Below are positions 33,102 to 45,558 of a stretch of 64,000 nt of DNA, in pieces (within the stretch, counting starts at the first letter, position 1; the number at the start of each line of letters is the position of its first letter). Origin of the DNA: Daucus carota subsp. sativus. Taxonomy: Eukaryota; Streptophyta; Magnoliopsida; Apiales; Apiaceae. The notes under the pieces are model-generated. The model was not told the DNA's origin and ran no database searches. It was given only the letters and a program-made list of their open reading frames with translations. The stretch lies in the NCBI RefSeq assembly GCF_001625215.2, contig NC_030381.2, forward strand, positions 35,462,689 to 35,526,688. Reading direction: 5' to 3'. The position numbers were made by a program, and so were the translations under genes.

Positions 33102-34071
33102 ATGTTTTCCTCTGCTAGTTCATTGAACCAAGTGGTCATGCATTCTTCTAAATCTCCTGCTCTTCAGGCTCCAAGTTTCCGAACATACACTACTCCTGCT
33201 TTCATCAAATTCCAGCACAAAAATCTCTTCAAGCCATCTCTTCCGAATCTTCACTTTTGCAAGGCTTCAAGTCCTGTCCAATCAGTAGAAATCAAGAATG
33301 AAATCACCAAAAATGTGGAGGGACATTCTACTGTCACAGCAGCTCAGATGTACAAGGCCATGTTTCTTGACATGGACGTAGTTATTCCTCGAATTTTACC
33401 CCAGCTCATCAAATCCATCCAAGTCCTTGAGGGTGATGGTGGTGTTGGTACCATCAAGTACCTTACTTACGGGGAAGGTAACAATTAACTAGATTTTATC
33501 AATTTCGGGAAAAATCCGTTAAGAAAAACATTTATTTGTGACTCGATCAGATCCTCGGTATCAAATGTCAAATTGTAACTTATAAGGGTGGGTGTTAGAA
33601 CTTAGAATAATATATGATCCTGGTAAGCCCTCCTCTTAACACCACCTTTAGATTTTGGGAGAATTGATCACTTAACAAACAGTCAGTGGAGGTGCTAAAA
33701 AATTATGCCTGATAATATTGTAGTTTTTTTGGGACTTATGAGTAATGTGATATGGATTAATGTTTGGATAAATTTAATTACTTGCAGCGGTGAAGGCCAC
33801 AAGCATGAAGCAGAAGATAATCATAATGGATGAGGAGGCAATGACATACAGTTACATTGTGATCGGAGGTGATATTTTGCCGGAAAAAGTCGAGTCGGTC
33901 ACTAATCATTTCACAGTTGTGCCTACTGATGATGGAGGTTGCGTTGTGAAGTTGAGTGTAGTGTTTACACCAGTTGCTGGTGAGATGGTACCGGAAGAGT
34001 ACATTAAGGAAAGCATTGCCCAGTCGTTTCAGGTATTCAAGGCTACTGAAGCTTACATCCAAGCTGATTAA
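33102..34071 (+). CDS. PR-10/Bet v 1-like protein with a transit-peptide-like N-terminal extension
   Basis: Exons 33102-33477 and 33788-34071 (canonical PR-10 intron position, GT-AG) encode 219 residues, about 60 longer than normal. The Bet v 1 domain begins near residue 68 ([18 protein letters not shown]), has the glycine-rich loop GDGGVGT and ends [11 protein letters not shown], all intact. The extension ([16 protein letters not shown]...) has no Asp or Glu in the first 60 or so residues, is rich in Ser/Lys/Pro/Phe and ends in a plausible cleavage region (HFCKASS), the signature of a chloroplast transit peptide. The extension is in the same exon as the domain, so it is not a splicing artefact, and a TATA box with an ordinary leader precedes this ATG. 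Typical PR-10 proteins are cytosolic. Plastid import is inferred, not shown. Confidence 0.9.
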
Positions 34072-35029
34072 GATGTGTAATAATGGCGTTTTATTGTATC
34101 TGTTCTATGCTGGTGGGAACTCTCACTCATTCAAGGTTTGAATGTCAATGATGAATGAATTATGTTCCTATTTATTGCAATGCAGTTTGCAAGCTGTAAA
34201 AGTTAAATGGGCTGTATTGTGCCCTGAGGGCACATATATCACTTGGTCTGGCGTCTGCCCATTATATATGTCCAATTTGAAAAAATATGCATATCAAAAA
34301 AAATTAAATTGATTAGATATAATTTTATCTCATAGATTCAGTGCAATGAGAAATGAGAATGAAATTAATAAAAAACTAATAAAAAAAGAAAGAGAGGAGG
34401 CTAGGGTTTTTTTGATAAAAATAAAAAATAAATTACTAGTATTTAATATCACTATAGTAAAAGTGATTGTTAATCAAAAACTAATAAAAGAATACTACTT
34501 GAATTATTATTTGCATATTAATTTATAATGAATAAGGTAACAATACTATCTTTCAAAAAAAAGAAAGCAATATGTATAAATAAATTATTACTATACACAT
34601 TTAATTGATATCCACTCCAACTGAAGTTTGAGATGAAATTTTAGGTATAACTCAAATAACTTTAGGAATCAAAGAGAATTGATCAGAATACAAATATTAA
34701 GAAACCCCTTTTTATCATAGAAAATCAATATTATAGAATTGCAATATTAATCGCAGGGTATCCAAGTTCGACATGATCTCAGCGAAAATTTATGGATACT
34801 CCAAGAGTCCAAGTGCCGCAAATAGTCGTTTCTTTATTATTTTTGCACCAACAATACTCAAAGAAAAAAGTACATATCTCGATTTCGATTAAGAAAAAAA
34901 AAATCATGTACTGATTTTCTTATACTTTCGGAAGTTTAATACATGTCATGATATGTCAAAAAAGTTCATGTACTGATTTTTTATGCTTACAGATTTACTG
35001 TAGTTTAATTGACATGTTATGATAATGAG
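34072..35029. other. 3' UTR and intergenic sequence
   Basis: 3' UTR of the extended PR-10 gene, then AT-rich sequence without coding signal. Confidence 0.4.
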
Positions 35030-35198
35030 ACCGTTTGGGCAAGTTTAAAAAAAATATTCATTGATTAAAGTAAAGAAGTGTGTTAGAAGTGAGAAATAAA
35101 TAAGTTAATAAAATGTTTGGAAAAGAAGCACAAGTTCGGAGGGAAAAGCTAAATTTTTCAGCTTCTTAAAAATACTTCTACTTATTTACCCAAACGGT
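35030..35198. mobile_element. Short MITE with CCGTTTGGG ends
   Basis: ACCGTTTGGG at the left and CCCAAACGGT at the right, about 169 bp, no coding capacity. Confidence 0.6.
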
Positions 35199-35344
35199 TA
35201 AAAAAAGTAGAAGCAGTTTGGCCTTCTTCAATACAAACAAGCCCAATGTACTACCCCTTTATATACAAGACGGTTAATATTGTGAAGATTTATGACCGAT
35301 CTTGAAAAGGACGATTGACAAGTTGTACAATACTTAATCACGTA

Positions 35345-35647
35345 CTCCTCCCGTCTTTCCCATTTCTTATTAAATGAATTGAGCACCATTTTTTATCAAA
35401 TAGTTGGACACGGAGATTAGGAAATATATATAAATTAATGAAAACGAGAAAGAAAAGTGGGTGAAGTGGTGAGACCCACTGATTTTTAATGTATAAAAGG
35501 AATATAGCGGAGTAAAAGTAGTGTGAAAAGGAAAGAAAAATGGAAAAGTGGTGAGAATTATTGACTATTTTTGGTAATTTTTGAAATGTAAATAATTGGA
35601 TAGGACACCCAAAAAAAAAAGTGTAAAAAAAATGGTTGGTACGGGAG
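35345..35647. mobile_element. Stowaway-type MITE
   Basis: CTCCTCCCGTC...GTACGGGAG ends inside a TA dinucleotide duplication (Tc1/mariner type). Confidence 0.65.
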
Positions 35648-35689
35648 TATATATCATTAACTTGGTCAGAATTATAGTTGATCCGGTAA

Positions 35690-36089
35690 GAGCAACCCCA
35701 ATGGTGTTACTTATCTTCGACCCCTAAAATATAATAAAATAATGATTACCTAAAATATAAGTAAGCAAAAACTTGTTTTACTCCAATGGTATTCCCTATA
35801 ATTATCCCTATATTTGGAAAAAAAAAATATTTTATTAAAACTTTTACTATGGTGGGGTAGATAAAAAAAGGAGGGAAAATAAAAAATGAAAGAAAATGAG
35901 AGAGAAAGAGATGAGTTGGAAGAAATATGGGCTCACTTTTCTATCCCTAAAAGAAGGGGTTTTGTTTTCTCTCACCTAAAAATTTTAGATAAGGAGAGGA
36001 TGGTTGGAGTGAAGAATTTTTACTTCGACCCCTATTTTTGTCCACGTAGGCTCATTATAGGTAAGGGAGGTGTTCCCTTGGAGTTGCTC
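35690..36089. mobile_element. PIF/Harbinger-like MITE copy C
   Basis: GAGCAACCCCAATGG...GGAGTTGCTC ends with TAA at both sides. The right TAA is also the left TAA of the next element. Confidence 0.7.
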
Positions 36090-36092
36090 TAA

Positions 36093-36456
36093 GAGCATTC
36101 CCATTGGCATCCCCATATAGGGATTTCTTAACTTTTTACCAAAATTGAAGCTCCATCCGAAACCCTAAAATAGGGTTTAGTTTTAGGGACAAAAACTAAA
36201 ACCCCATATTTGGGGACTCACTGTGCATTCCCCATTCCCTTTTCTTTCATTTTTTAGTTTTATTTTTGGGTGTAATTGATTAGATAGTAAATGAAAGTGA
36301 GAGAAAGAAATAATATAAAAAGGAATATAGGGATGGGGTAAGACAGGATGAGGAATGAGATGTAAAAGATTTTTAAATTAATGAAGATAATTTTGGGGAA
36401 TTACTAAATTTAGTAAGAATATAGGGATAGGGATGAGGTACCCAATGTGAATGCTC
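36093..36456. mobile_element. PIF/Harbinger-like MITE copy D
   Basis: GAGCATTCCCATTGG...CCAATGTGAATGCTC ends with TAA at both sides, abutting copy C. Confidence 0.7.
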
Positions 36457-36797
36457 TAAATGAGCATTTTTTTTGTCATAAGATACTTTCTCGTATAACG
36501 AGGAGTACAATAGCCGCAGTCAGGAGTTTTTTTCGTTCAGGAAAGTTTATTATCTAATCCTCGGACATGCAGAGATGACCGAGAACACTAGACAATAAAG
36601 CTTTAATGTTCGACAAGAAAACACTGTAAGAGGTCTCGCTGTCATTATTTCCTCCATTCTCTGAAAAATACAATACAAAAAACATTATAAGGTCATGCCG
36701 ACAATAAAATTAGAAAATTAATTAAAATGACAGATGAAAAGGGTCAAAAACCATAATTAAATTAAAGAAATAAGATAAGAATATAATAGGGTTAATA

Positions 36798-37550
36798 AAC
36801 AAAAAGATCACTCAACTCATGGCCAACTTGCAATTGGATCACTGAACTCAAAAAATTTGCAAACGGATCACAGAACTAGATTTAAATTGCAGTCAACTCA
36901 CTGAACCAATAAAAGGCTGTATTTAGGTCACTATGCCGTTAAGTATGAGTTGACTTTAATGGAATTCGTTAGAAAAATTAAAAAACTTTGAAAAAAGTAT
37001 AAAAATTTGAATTTTATAGAAAAAATTGAGAACTTAAAAAAAATCAGAAACTTTTGAAAAAACTTTCAAAAATATGTAATTTTTTGAAAAATATGAAAAA
37101 ATGTAAAAACTTCAAAAAAAATTGAAAATTTGAAATTTTAAAACTTCGATAAAATTTGGAAATTTGGAAAAAATTCTGAATTTTTTTAATTTAAAAAATT
37201 TAGGTGTATTTTTGAATTTCCAGATTTTTTTTATTTTTTAAAAAAATTCAAAAAATATTTTTGGAAGATTTTACATTTTTTTCATATTTTTTTAAAATTC
37301 CATATTTCAAAGTTTTTTCAAAATTTTCAGATTTTTTTTAAGCTTTCAGAATTTTTAAGAAAATCAATTTTTTTTTAATATTTTTTCTAGAGTTTTTTTT
37401 ATTATTTTTTAACGGATTCCGTTAAAGTCAACCGATACTTAACGACACACTGACCTAAATGCAAGTTTTTATTAGTTCAGTGAGTTGACTGCAAATTAAA
37501 TTTAGTTATGTGACTCGTTTGCAAACTTTTTGAGTTTAACTTTTTGAGTT
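36798..37550. mobile_element. Long-inverted-repeat (MULE-like) element
   Basis: Two arms of about 150 bp align as inverted repeats, both containing TTGCAGTCAACTCACTGAAC and GACTTTAA.GGAAT.CGTTA-type sequence, around a poly(A/T)-rich centre (36970-37420). No transposase. Exact ends and target duplication not determined. Confidence 0.6.
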
Positions 37551-37705
37551 AAACAAATCATAAAAAATCTACACCAAAGAGATAAGAGATCTCTTTGGTT
37601 AGATACATAATAAAATAAATTTCATCTGAAAATAACTGACATATATAATAACAAATATTTAAAATAAGAAAATACAGTTTGGATATGGAAAACATAGTTA
37701 AAATA

Positions 37706-37900
37706 TGGGTTTGTCTAGTGTGTGTCCATGGGCACATGCTAAGCACGGAAACTCATAAATTTGGTGTGTTTTTATTGGTGTGATTGATGTGAATGCAGGG
37801 GGCCATCATTATTAAAGGAGTGTAAGCCAATCAAAACATAGAAAAACTATCAAATTTTGTGCTTATTGTGTGCCCATTGGCACACACTAGAAAAACCGTT
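37706..37900. mobile_element. Palindromic MITE (GTGTGCCC family), copy 1
   Basis: Ends carry GTGTGTCCATGGGCAC and GTGTGCCCATTGGCACAC, each itself a palindrome. The interior is shared with 52688-52880 and 63868-64000 (GGGGGCCAT-type and CCAATCAAAA segments). Confidence 0.7.
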
Positions 37901-37904
37901 AAAA

Positions 37905-39420
37905 TATATCTAGTCAAATATAAAACAAAATCTTGGCAAAACAAATGTATCAAGATTATAGCTAATTATCATTATCAACGCAATACAGGTTTGGTATACA
38001 CCGATCAATCAACCAACCATTAATGACGCAATAATACCTCATTAAGGCACAATAAATTTGGTATACACCAATTAATCCATCAACCATTAATGGCGCAATA
38101 ATACCTCATTAAGGCACAATAAATCCATATACCCCATGAATTATGAAATTCAGGTACAATAATCAGCAATAAAAATATTTAAATTAAGGCATGTAGTGAA
38201 AGTCAAATTCCAAATTTGAGCAAATTTAAAAAGAATCAACTTGTCATTCAAAAAATAAAATTAATATCTACAATTACTATTACTAAAATCAACCTATCCA
38301 AAATTTCAAAACTTAAAACTAAATCATGCAACAAAAATAGTCAATCAGAATAATCAATGGGCACTAATTTAGTCACCCCTACGCTACCTCCGTTATCACC
38401 GTCCATGAATCTCCATTACCACCGTCCAAGAAATTGCAAACATTCATCAAGAACACTAGCGAAAAACTAATACTCAAAAAGAGGATACTGAACAAAGTAT
38501 AACTAATCGAATAAATGTAAGTAGATTACACAAATTCAATCTTCTCAAAATCGGACAAAAAAGATAGAAATGACAATATACCACCGAAAAAATCAAAACC
38601 TACATAATAACATTTAACAGACCACTTCAAAACGCCCAAGAAACATAACATATACTAAAATTATAACTATTTAAATCTTGACATACTGAAAGATTCTTAT
38701 CCGACACGGGCTCATTAATGTTCCATCTTAGTTTTCCCTAAAATGAAGAATCTTTATTTTCATTTGTCGATGTCTTTTTGTGTAATAAAAAAGAAATTAA
38801 TTTAAATTCAAAAAAATTCTGAATTATTTTTTCCGTTGACTTAATTTTATTTTAAAAACAATTTTGATAAAAGATATTCATAAGTCATAAATTACTCATA
38901 AATAATTTTTATTTTTATTAATATATTTTTAATAACTCATAAATTATTAATAAGTCAAAATTATGCAAAAAGACATTTTAACCACCCAGCTTATCATATT
39001 AAGATCGGCTTAATTTAAAATTGTGACTTGTGACCTAAAGTGAACTAAGGTGATATCTTTTGAGTTTATTGTTTGGCTAATTTTTATTTATTAATAACTT
39101 ACATGTTACTAAATTGTAATAATAAAAATAAGAAAAATTTATGGTAAGTTACGATTTATAGCTAGGTGAACTTAATTTATCAAAAATAATTTATGTCATA
39201 AAAAAATATTTCAAATTAACTTCTGATTTTAAGTTGACTTAATTTTGATTTTAAATCAATTTTTAACTTATTACATAAATAGATATTTTTGAGTTTAAAG
39301 CCATAAAATTTTTAAGCACTTTGACATAAATTCCAGACAAACATACTGTAAGTGACATAAAATCTTTTTTTTTGTTTTTTTTTTGATAAAAGTGACATAA
39401 AATCTTGACATACTCTAATG
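37905..39420. other. AT-rich intergenic sequence
   Basis: No gene seen. A small direct repeat (ATACACC.AT.AAT and GCGCAATAATACCTCATTAAGGC, two copies) lies at 37990-38120. The 38800-39350 part has many CATAAGTCATAAAT words like those at 55720-56480, suggesting a shared decayed MITE. Confidence 0.4.
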
Positions 39421-39424
39421 CTCA

Positions 39425-40250
39425 GATGCCTTACAAATTAGGAATAGACGTGATACTCTTATCTTTATTAACAATACACATATTAAGATTAATATTTAAT
39501 GTTGCAAACATACAAATGTTTTTTTCAATAATATGACCTCCCTTTGGATCAAAAAATATATTTTTTGCGTGTTTTATCTCTAATATTCTCACGGTGCGTC
39601 AATTATTTTCTGTTTATTTAATCGGTGAAATTAAACGATTTTCAGGTTCACGTGTGAATCCGTGTAAGGTGATTAGGAGAAAGTCTTTGTTCTTAGGAAT
39701 ATCGATCCTCCACCGGCTAAATTAGTCGGTGCATGCTTATTATCAGGTTTTTTTTATGACAGAAATAATTAAAAATTCTTAAGGACAAAATAATTCTTTT
39801 TAAATTATCACCGCGGCGCTAGGTCAATGCTTCTTGTCGTGTTTATAATCTCCCAAGTGGTGCAATAAGCAAGAGCATCTTCCACGCGCTGTTCAATCAA
39901 ACAATCAGCAGGCAATTTCTATTATTAAAAAATAAGTCCTCGTTTTTTCTAAAATATTTTTCCTACATTTTTTTAATACAAAATTAAAAATGTGTTTTTA
40001 CATTTATTATTTAACAAAAATATAAGAATTCTTTTCGGAAATAGAGATATTTTATATATATTTATTTTTATATTGAAATAAACTCTTATTTCAGAAAGAA
40101 AAAGATTAATTACCAAACAAGCTCATGATGTCTCTTAAAATATTCAAGAGTTTCTAAAAAAACATAAGGTTAAGCAAACACCCTCATGGTGTCTCTTAAA
40201 AAGTTTAAGAGTCCATCTAGATCTGTAATGTTAAATGTGAATTTCGCTAT
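39425..40250 (+). pseudogene. Deleted PR-10 duplicate: promoter and 3' UTR without a gene body
   Basis: 39425-39880 aligns with the upstream regions of the PR-10 pair (from about 41935 and 44640), sharing AATATTTAATGTTGCAAACAT, TTCACGTGTGAATCCGTGTA and GTCAATGCTTCTTGTCGTGT. 40208-40250 aligns with the 3' UTR of the 42.6-kb gene (TAGATCTGTAATG...GTGAATTTCGC.ATCAGCT). The intervening 330 bases contain no PR-10 coding sequence. A former third member of the tandem array that lost its exons. Confidence 0.65.
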
Positions 40251-40257
40251 CAGCTAC

Positions 40258-40626
40258 GAGCATATCCAGTGGTGCTCTTAAATCTAATTTTAAAAAATAA
40301 TATAATATATGACTTCTAATAAGTTAATTTATTGAATATCGTGACAACTCCAACCATTCTCTTTATACTTGCTCTTAACTCATATTTTATTATTATTTGA
40401 GAGAAAAGTCAGAGAGAAAATAGATAAAAGGGAATAGAATTAGAAGGAAGTGATTATTTTATTCAATTACAATAAATTAGGAGCACCTAGATGCTCATTA
40501 AAAGAAAAGAGAGAAGAAGCTCTTAACTATTTAAAGAACTACTAAGAGTCCATTGGAGCTCTAATTTTTCATATCTTCTGAAAATTTAGATTTAAAAGCT
40601 TGTTTGAGGAGTACATTGGAATGCTC
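40258..40626. mobile_element. PIF/Harbinger-like MITE copy E, uninterrupted relative of copy A
   Basis: Reverse-complement relative of 12616-13233 without the nested element. Ends GAGCATATCC and GGAATGCTC, flanks TAC and TAA. Confidence 0.75.
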
Positions 40627-40978
40627 TAAGCTATATATTGTTATTTTGTTTTTTTTTTCTTTTTTGGATTCTACGAACTCAATTAACTTTTTGTTTTTGT
40701 AAGATAACATGTCGTGCTAGAGTCGATCCACAATTAATCTATTTTCTTGATCAAATCACAAATATTGTTTTGAAAACATATACAAAATATGTTTTACTTT
40801 GCTCTCTATTACCAGCAACGCTAGTAATTTTCCATAAAAAACTTATAATTTTAACTTGACATAATTGATAATAAAAAGATTTATTAGAATACGTTACATA
40901 TTAAGAAGACTCGTAGATTAATATGCCGATAAAACTCAATTACTTACCAATAAAATTGTTAATATTTTAATTTTAATA

Positions 40979-41013
<35 letters not shown>

Positions 41014-41739
41014 TGTAGTAGAGTACAATATAAATAGATAGTATAGATCTATAATATTATTTTTAACGTGATAACATGGTGCAATTGAAAATAATAATAA
41101 TATATTTAGTTGAAATATATTATCGGTTATATATTAATAATTATATATAATAATATTATCTTTTTTTTATGTATGTTGCATGTGGTTTTTTTCGAAAATC
41201 GGGTTTTTAGTTAGAAAAATAAAAAAGATAATGTCTTTTAGTTAAAAAGATAGTTGTTATGTTGTTCAATGTTATATTTAGTAAATTGAGTTTATTTAGT
41301 TTAGAAAATATGAGAAAATTAACAATTTTAGTTAAAAAAGATAATTGATTATATAAGTAGGCTCATAATTCTGCACAATTCTGCACAAGTATTGACCGAC
41401 CGACCAAATTTTTAATATTTCGATTTTAATCAGTGTTATTTTGACTTTCTAGCACATGTTAAATGCTTTGATATTATTAAAATATTATTTTTTAAAAAAT
41501 TAAAAGTATTAAATCAATATTTTTATTTATAACATAAATATTTAAAAATAACGTTTCTAGCTATGTGATGAAACTATCCACAAATGTGTGTTAAAAGTTA
41601 AATATATATATATATATATTCGAAATGAAGAGAGTAATAAAATTCAATCAATTTTACCAAATTATGTGATTTTGGACCCGAGACGAGTAATGGAAGTGAA
41701 TGCTCTTGTCCTGTATTATACGCAATTACGCAGCCAGCT
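40627..41739. other. AT-rich intergenic sequence
   Basis: Contains an (ATA)n microsatellite at 40978-41014. No gene supported. Confidence 0.4.
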
Positions 41740-42340
41740 GAGTCACTGCTTATCGGGTTATCATCGTCATCCGTGATGTCAGTGCTTTATTAGGACTGTT
41801 TGGTTATCTAAAAAATTTCCTTTTTTCTGCTAAGCATTGAATTTTAATATGTTGAATTTTTGTTTAACAAGTTATTATAATTCGAACTGATTTATAAATT
41901 ATTTGTAAAAATCAAACAATTTATGAATGGACATGATACTCTGATCTTTATATATAAATAGATATATAAACATATTAAAACTAAACATTAACATTAATAT
42001 TTGATGTTGCAAACAATCATATATTTTTGCCCAAAAAAATGACCTTCCTCCTAATCAAAATATATAGTTTTGTACTTTTTAATCTCTATTTTCAAAGTGA
42101 GTCAATTATATTTTATTGGTTTATCTCTGTTCGGTGAAACTAAACAATTTTAGGTTCACGTATGAATCCGTGTATGGTGATTAGCAGAAAGTCTTTTGTC
42201 TTTTGGGATTATCGATCCTTCGCCTGCAGCTTAGTCAGTGCATGCTTATAATTATCAAGTTTTTCTTTATTTCATAGAATTAATTAAAAAAATTTAAAGG
42301 ACAAAAAATTCTTTTTTTAAATTATAATGGGGGCCGCTCA

Positions 42341-42346
42341 GTCAAT
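42341..42346 (-). promoter_or_regulatory. W-box core conserved in three PR-10 upstream regions
   Basis: GTCAA (reverse TTGAC, WRKY-binding W-box core) in a conserved block also found at 45042-45046 and 39822-39826, 110-410 bp upstream of the TATA boxes. The core is short; the block's conservation is the stronger evidence. Confidence 0.4.
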
Positions 42347-42450
42347 GCTTCTTGTCGTGTTTATGATCTTCCAGGTCGCGCAATAAAATAACACGAGCGG
42401 GCGTCAACGCATGTGCGTGAAATTGGTGCTCTTGAGCCTCCACATCTTAC

Positions 42451-42458
42451 TATAAATA
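42451..42458 (+). promoter_or_regulatory. TATA box, PR-10 pair gene 1
   Basis: TATAAATA, 116 bases before the ATG. Confidence 0.75.
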
Positions 42459-42566
42459 GATGTCCCAAGTGCTCGTAATTTTACACACACAAATCTCTTC
42501 GACTCTCTTTAGTGTTTTACAGTATATAAATACTCTCGAGTAGTAGTATCAAGCTAAGAGTAAACC

Positions 42567-43142
42567 ATGGGTGTAGTAACCAGAACTGCGGAGGCACGTT
42601 CGTCAAAAATGACAGCAGCTCAGCTGTACAAATCCATGTTCATTGACATGGATAAAGTCATGCCTAAAATTTTACCCCAGATCTTCAAGTCCGTTCGACT
42701 CGTTGAAGGTGACGGCGGTGTTGGAACAGTCAAGGAAATCACTTACGGTGAAGGTATATACTCTCTCTATTTTGAGATATAGATAATTTGATTTTTTGAT
42801 ACGTGTTTTCAAGTAAAATCATTCTTTTTACACCTATTATAATAATTATTTGCAGCTGTGAAGGCGACGACTATGATCCAGAAACTAGTTGAAATGGATC
42901 CCGAAGCAATGACATACACAAAAGTGATCATCGGAGGTGACGTGTTGATGGGCACACTGGAATCAGTCGCTTATCATTCGGTAGTTGAGTCGAGTGATTC
43001 GGGAGAGTGTGTTGTCAAGTTGACTGTTGTGTTTACACCGCTGGCTGGTCAAGAGGTATCGGAAGACTACATTAAGGATTCCATTGCTCAGTCGTATCAG
43101 ACATTCTATGCTGTTGAAGCTCACGTTCAAGCCACTTATTAA
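42567..43142 (+). CDS. PR-10/Bet v 1-like protein, tandem pair gene 1
   Basis: Exons 42567-42753 and 42856-43142 (GT-AG, canonical position) encode 157 residues. Starts MGVVTRTAEARSSKMTAAQL; glycine-rich loop GDGGVGT; C-terminal helix DSIAQSYQTFYAVEAHVQ. The fold predicts a small cytosolic ligand-binding protein; PR-10 genes are typically induced by pathogens, wounding or drought, and many are pollen-related food allergens (family knowledge). Nearest relative is the copy 3 kb downstream, differing at about five residues. The N-terminal strand is unusually charged (RTAEARSSK) for the family, shared by both copies. Confidence 0.95.
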
Positions 43143-43330
43143 TCAACTAAATGATCATCTGTACTTTGCTTTAATAACCGGTTTCTAACTGGGAGTGTTT
43201 ACTGCATGCAATGTATGAAGTTATATATGTACCCTGTAATGATTTTTCTTAAAGTACTGCTAGATCTGTAATGTGAATTTCGCATCAGCTGCGTGTTATG
43301 GCATGACAAGTTGGCAACTCATTATTCTAA

Positions 43331-44479
43331 GCTATATTGTCCTCTTATTATTTATTTGTACAATTAATTAATCCATACATATGCGAATGCGATCAACAAA
43401 ACCTAAAACCGTGCATTTTGTCTGGTCTTTAACTATTTTTGACATATACTATAGATATCTCTTTGAAGGAGTTGGAAATGGATATAAAATTAAAAATAAA
43501 CTATAAATCTATCCGTTCAAACTCTTATCATATTAAACATATTTATTCCTATATCAAAATTATAAACTCAAATGTTGACGTCTCCATCAGTGTAAACCAA
43601 TAGAAGCTCCCGGAGCTATTTTAAGAAGTGAAAATATTGAGGTTGATTCGAGAATTTTTGAATTCAAATCTTAATCCTAATTGATTTTAAGTTGATCTTG
43701 CGGCGGCTGTGAGCAGTCAGCTGCCACAGAAATCTCTTTCTACGGTGGAGTCCGAGAATATCAATTTTGTTACTATATATGTGTGTGTTATATATAGATA
43801 TGACACGAGATATGTTCTAACTATCTCTTTCTCACGTAGATTTCCAGATTCCCAATTTTGTTATTATATATCGATATGATAATATATCGAGATGACATAT
43901 TTTAATTGATATTATTTAGATGAGAGAAATATTTTATGATGAAAACAAGAAAATTTTAATTTCTTTATTTATTCCTAGCTATAAGTTATAAAACATAAAA
44001 GAAATTGAACAAAATTTCTTACATACTTGTCCAAAAGTTTCTCTGCAATTTTATGTGCCGGTTTATTAACAAGAAGCCGGAGTTCTTCTAATTTCTGCTT
44101 TTCATGATTCATTTGTATAAAAAGGTAAGAGCACTAAAAATTGAGAATGCTAGTTCTTTTTAGCAATTCTCTCACAGCTTTTCTTTATTTTACAAACATT
44201 TTATTAACTTATTTACTTCTCACTTCTAATTCATTTTTTTAATTTTAAACAAAAAGTTATTTGTTTTAAATTTACCTAAACGCGCCTCTTTACTCTTTTT
44301 TTTTTCCTCACGTAAACACCTGAATGAAATAATTAATTATTAGACAACAACATATGTAAACGATGAGTAGGTAGTATGAATTGGCTTTATTTACTCATAT
44401 CATTATATACTAACGAGTTAAAACATTATACGGTTGAATTTTATAACCATTAATAAATTTATACTCGTCCGCCGGCCAA
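43331..44479. other. Spacer between the PR-10 pair
   Basis: AT-rich, with a degenerate MITE-like stretch around 44120-44290. No gene supported. Confidence 0.4.
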
Positions 44480-45441
44480 GTCACTCTTATCGTCGTCATC
44501 TGTGATGTCAGTGCATTATTAGGTCTGTTTGATTATATTATAAATTACCTTTGCTAAGCATTAAAAATTACCTTTTTTTATTAGAAGTTATAACAATTTG
44601 AACTGATTTATAAATTATTTGTAAAAATCAACAATTTCTCAATAGACATTAGACATGATACTCTGATCTTTATTAATATTGGTACACATATTAAAATTAA
44701 ATATTAAAATAAATATTAATATTTAATGTTGCAAACATTCGAATATATCCGATAATATGACCTTCCTCCTAATCAAAATATATAATTTTGTACTGTTTTA
44801 TCTCTATTTTCACAGTGAGTTGTCTTTTCTTTATCTGTCCGGTGAAATTAAACAATTTTCAGGTTCAAGTATGAATCCGTATATGGTGATTAGCAGAAAG
44901 TCTTTGTCTTTTTGGATTATCGATCTTACGCCAAATAAATTGTCTGCATGCTTATTATCAAGTTTTTCTTTATTCCATATAATTAATTAAACAATCTAAA
45001 CGACAGAAAAGTTTATATTTAAATTATCACCGCGGGGCTCAGTCAATGCATGTTGTCGTGTTTATAATCTCCCATGTGGTGCAGTAAGGTAAGGTAAGAG
45101 CATCTTTCATGCTTTACTCAACCAAACTCTCAATTTTAAATTTAATGAGCATAAATTGATAATATCTTTTAACTCTTCCTTTCAAAATGTATCCAGAAGC
45201 ATTTGTAGTTTATTATTATTATTATTATAAATTCACTTTCCTATCATTTTATTCAATCTTATCTCTAATTATCATTTCAAATAATAACAAAATATAAATA
45301 GGGAGCAAGTATTAAAATAGAACGGAATTTATCACAAATTTAATGTATTACTTATTAGAACTCGTGTATTATAGTAATTGGTCGCTTATTATAAATTTTG
45401 CATGTGCATCAAATTGGTGCTCTTGGGCCTCCACATCTGAG

Positions 45442-45449
45442 TATAAATA
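45442..45449 (+). promoter_or_regulatory. TATA box, PR-10 pair gene 2
   Basis: TATAAATA, 117 bases before the ATG, in the same context as gene 1. Confidence 0.75.
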
Positions 45450-45558
45450 GATGTTCTAGTGCTCGCATTTTTACGCACGCAAATCTCTTCCTAATTTCTT
45501 GTGTTTTACATATATAAATTCTCTCGAGTAGTATCTAGTCTCAAGTTCAGAGTAAATC

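Larger units (their letters stand above)
41740..43330 (+). repeat. Tandem PR-10 duplication unit 1
   Basis: Upstream region, gene and 3' UTR align with 44480-46620. Homology begins around ATC.TCATC.GTGATGTCAGTG and ends after GGCAAGTTGGCAACTC-like sequence. Unit 2 carries extra MITE sequence in the promoter and 3' UTR. Confidence 0.85.
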
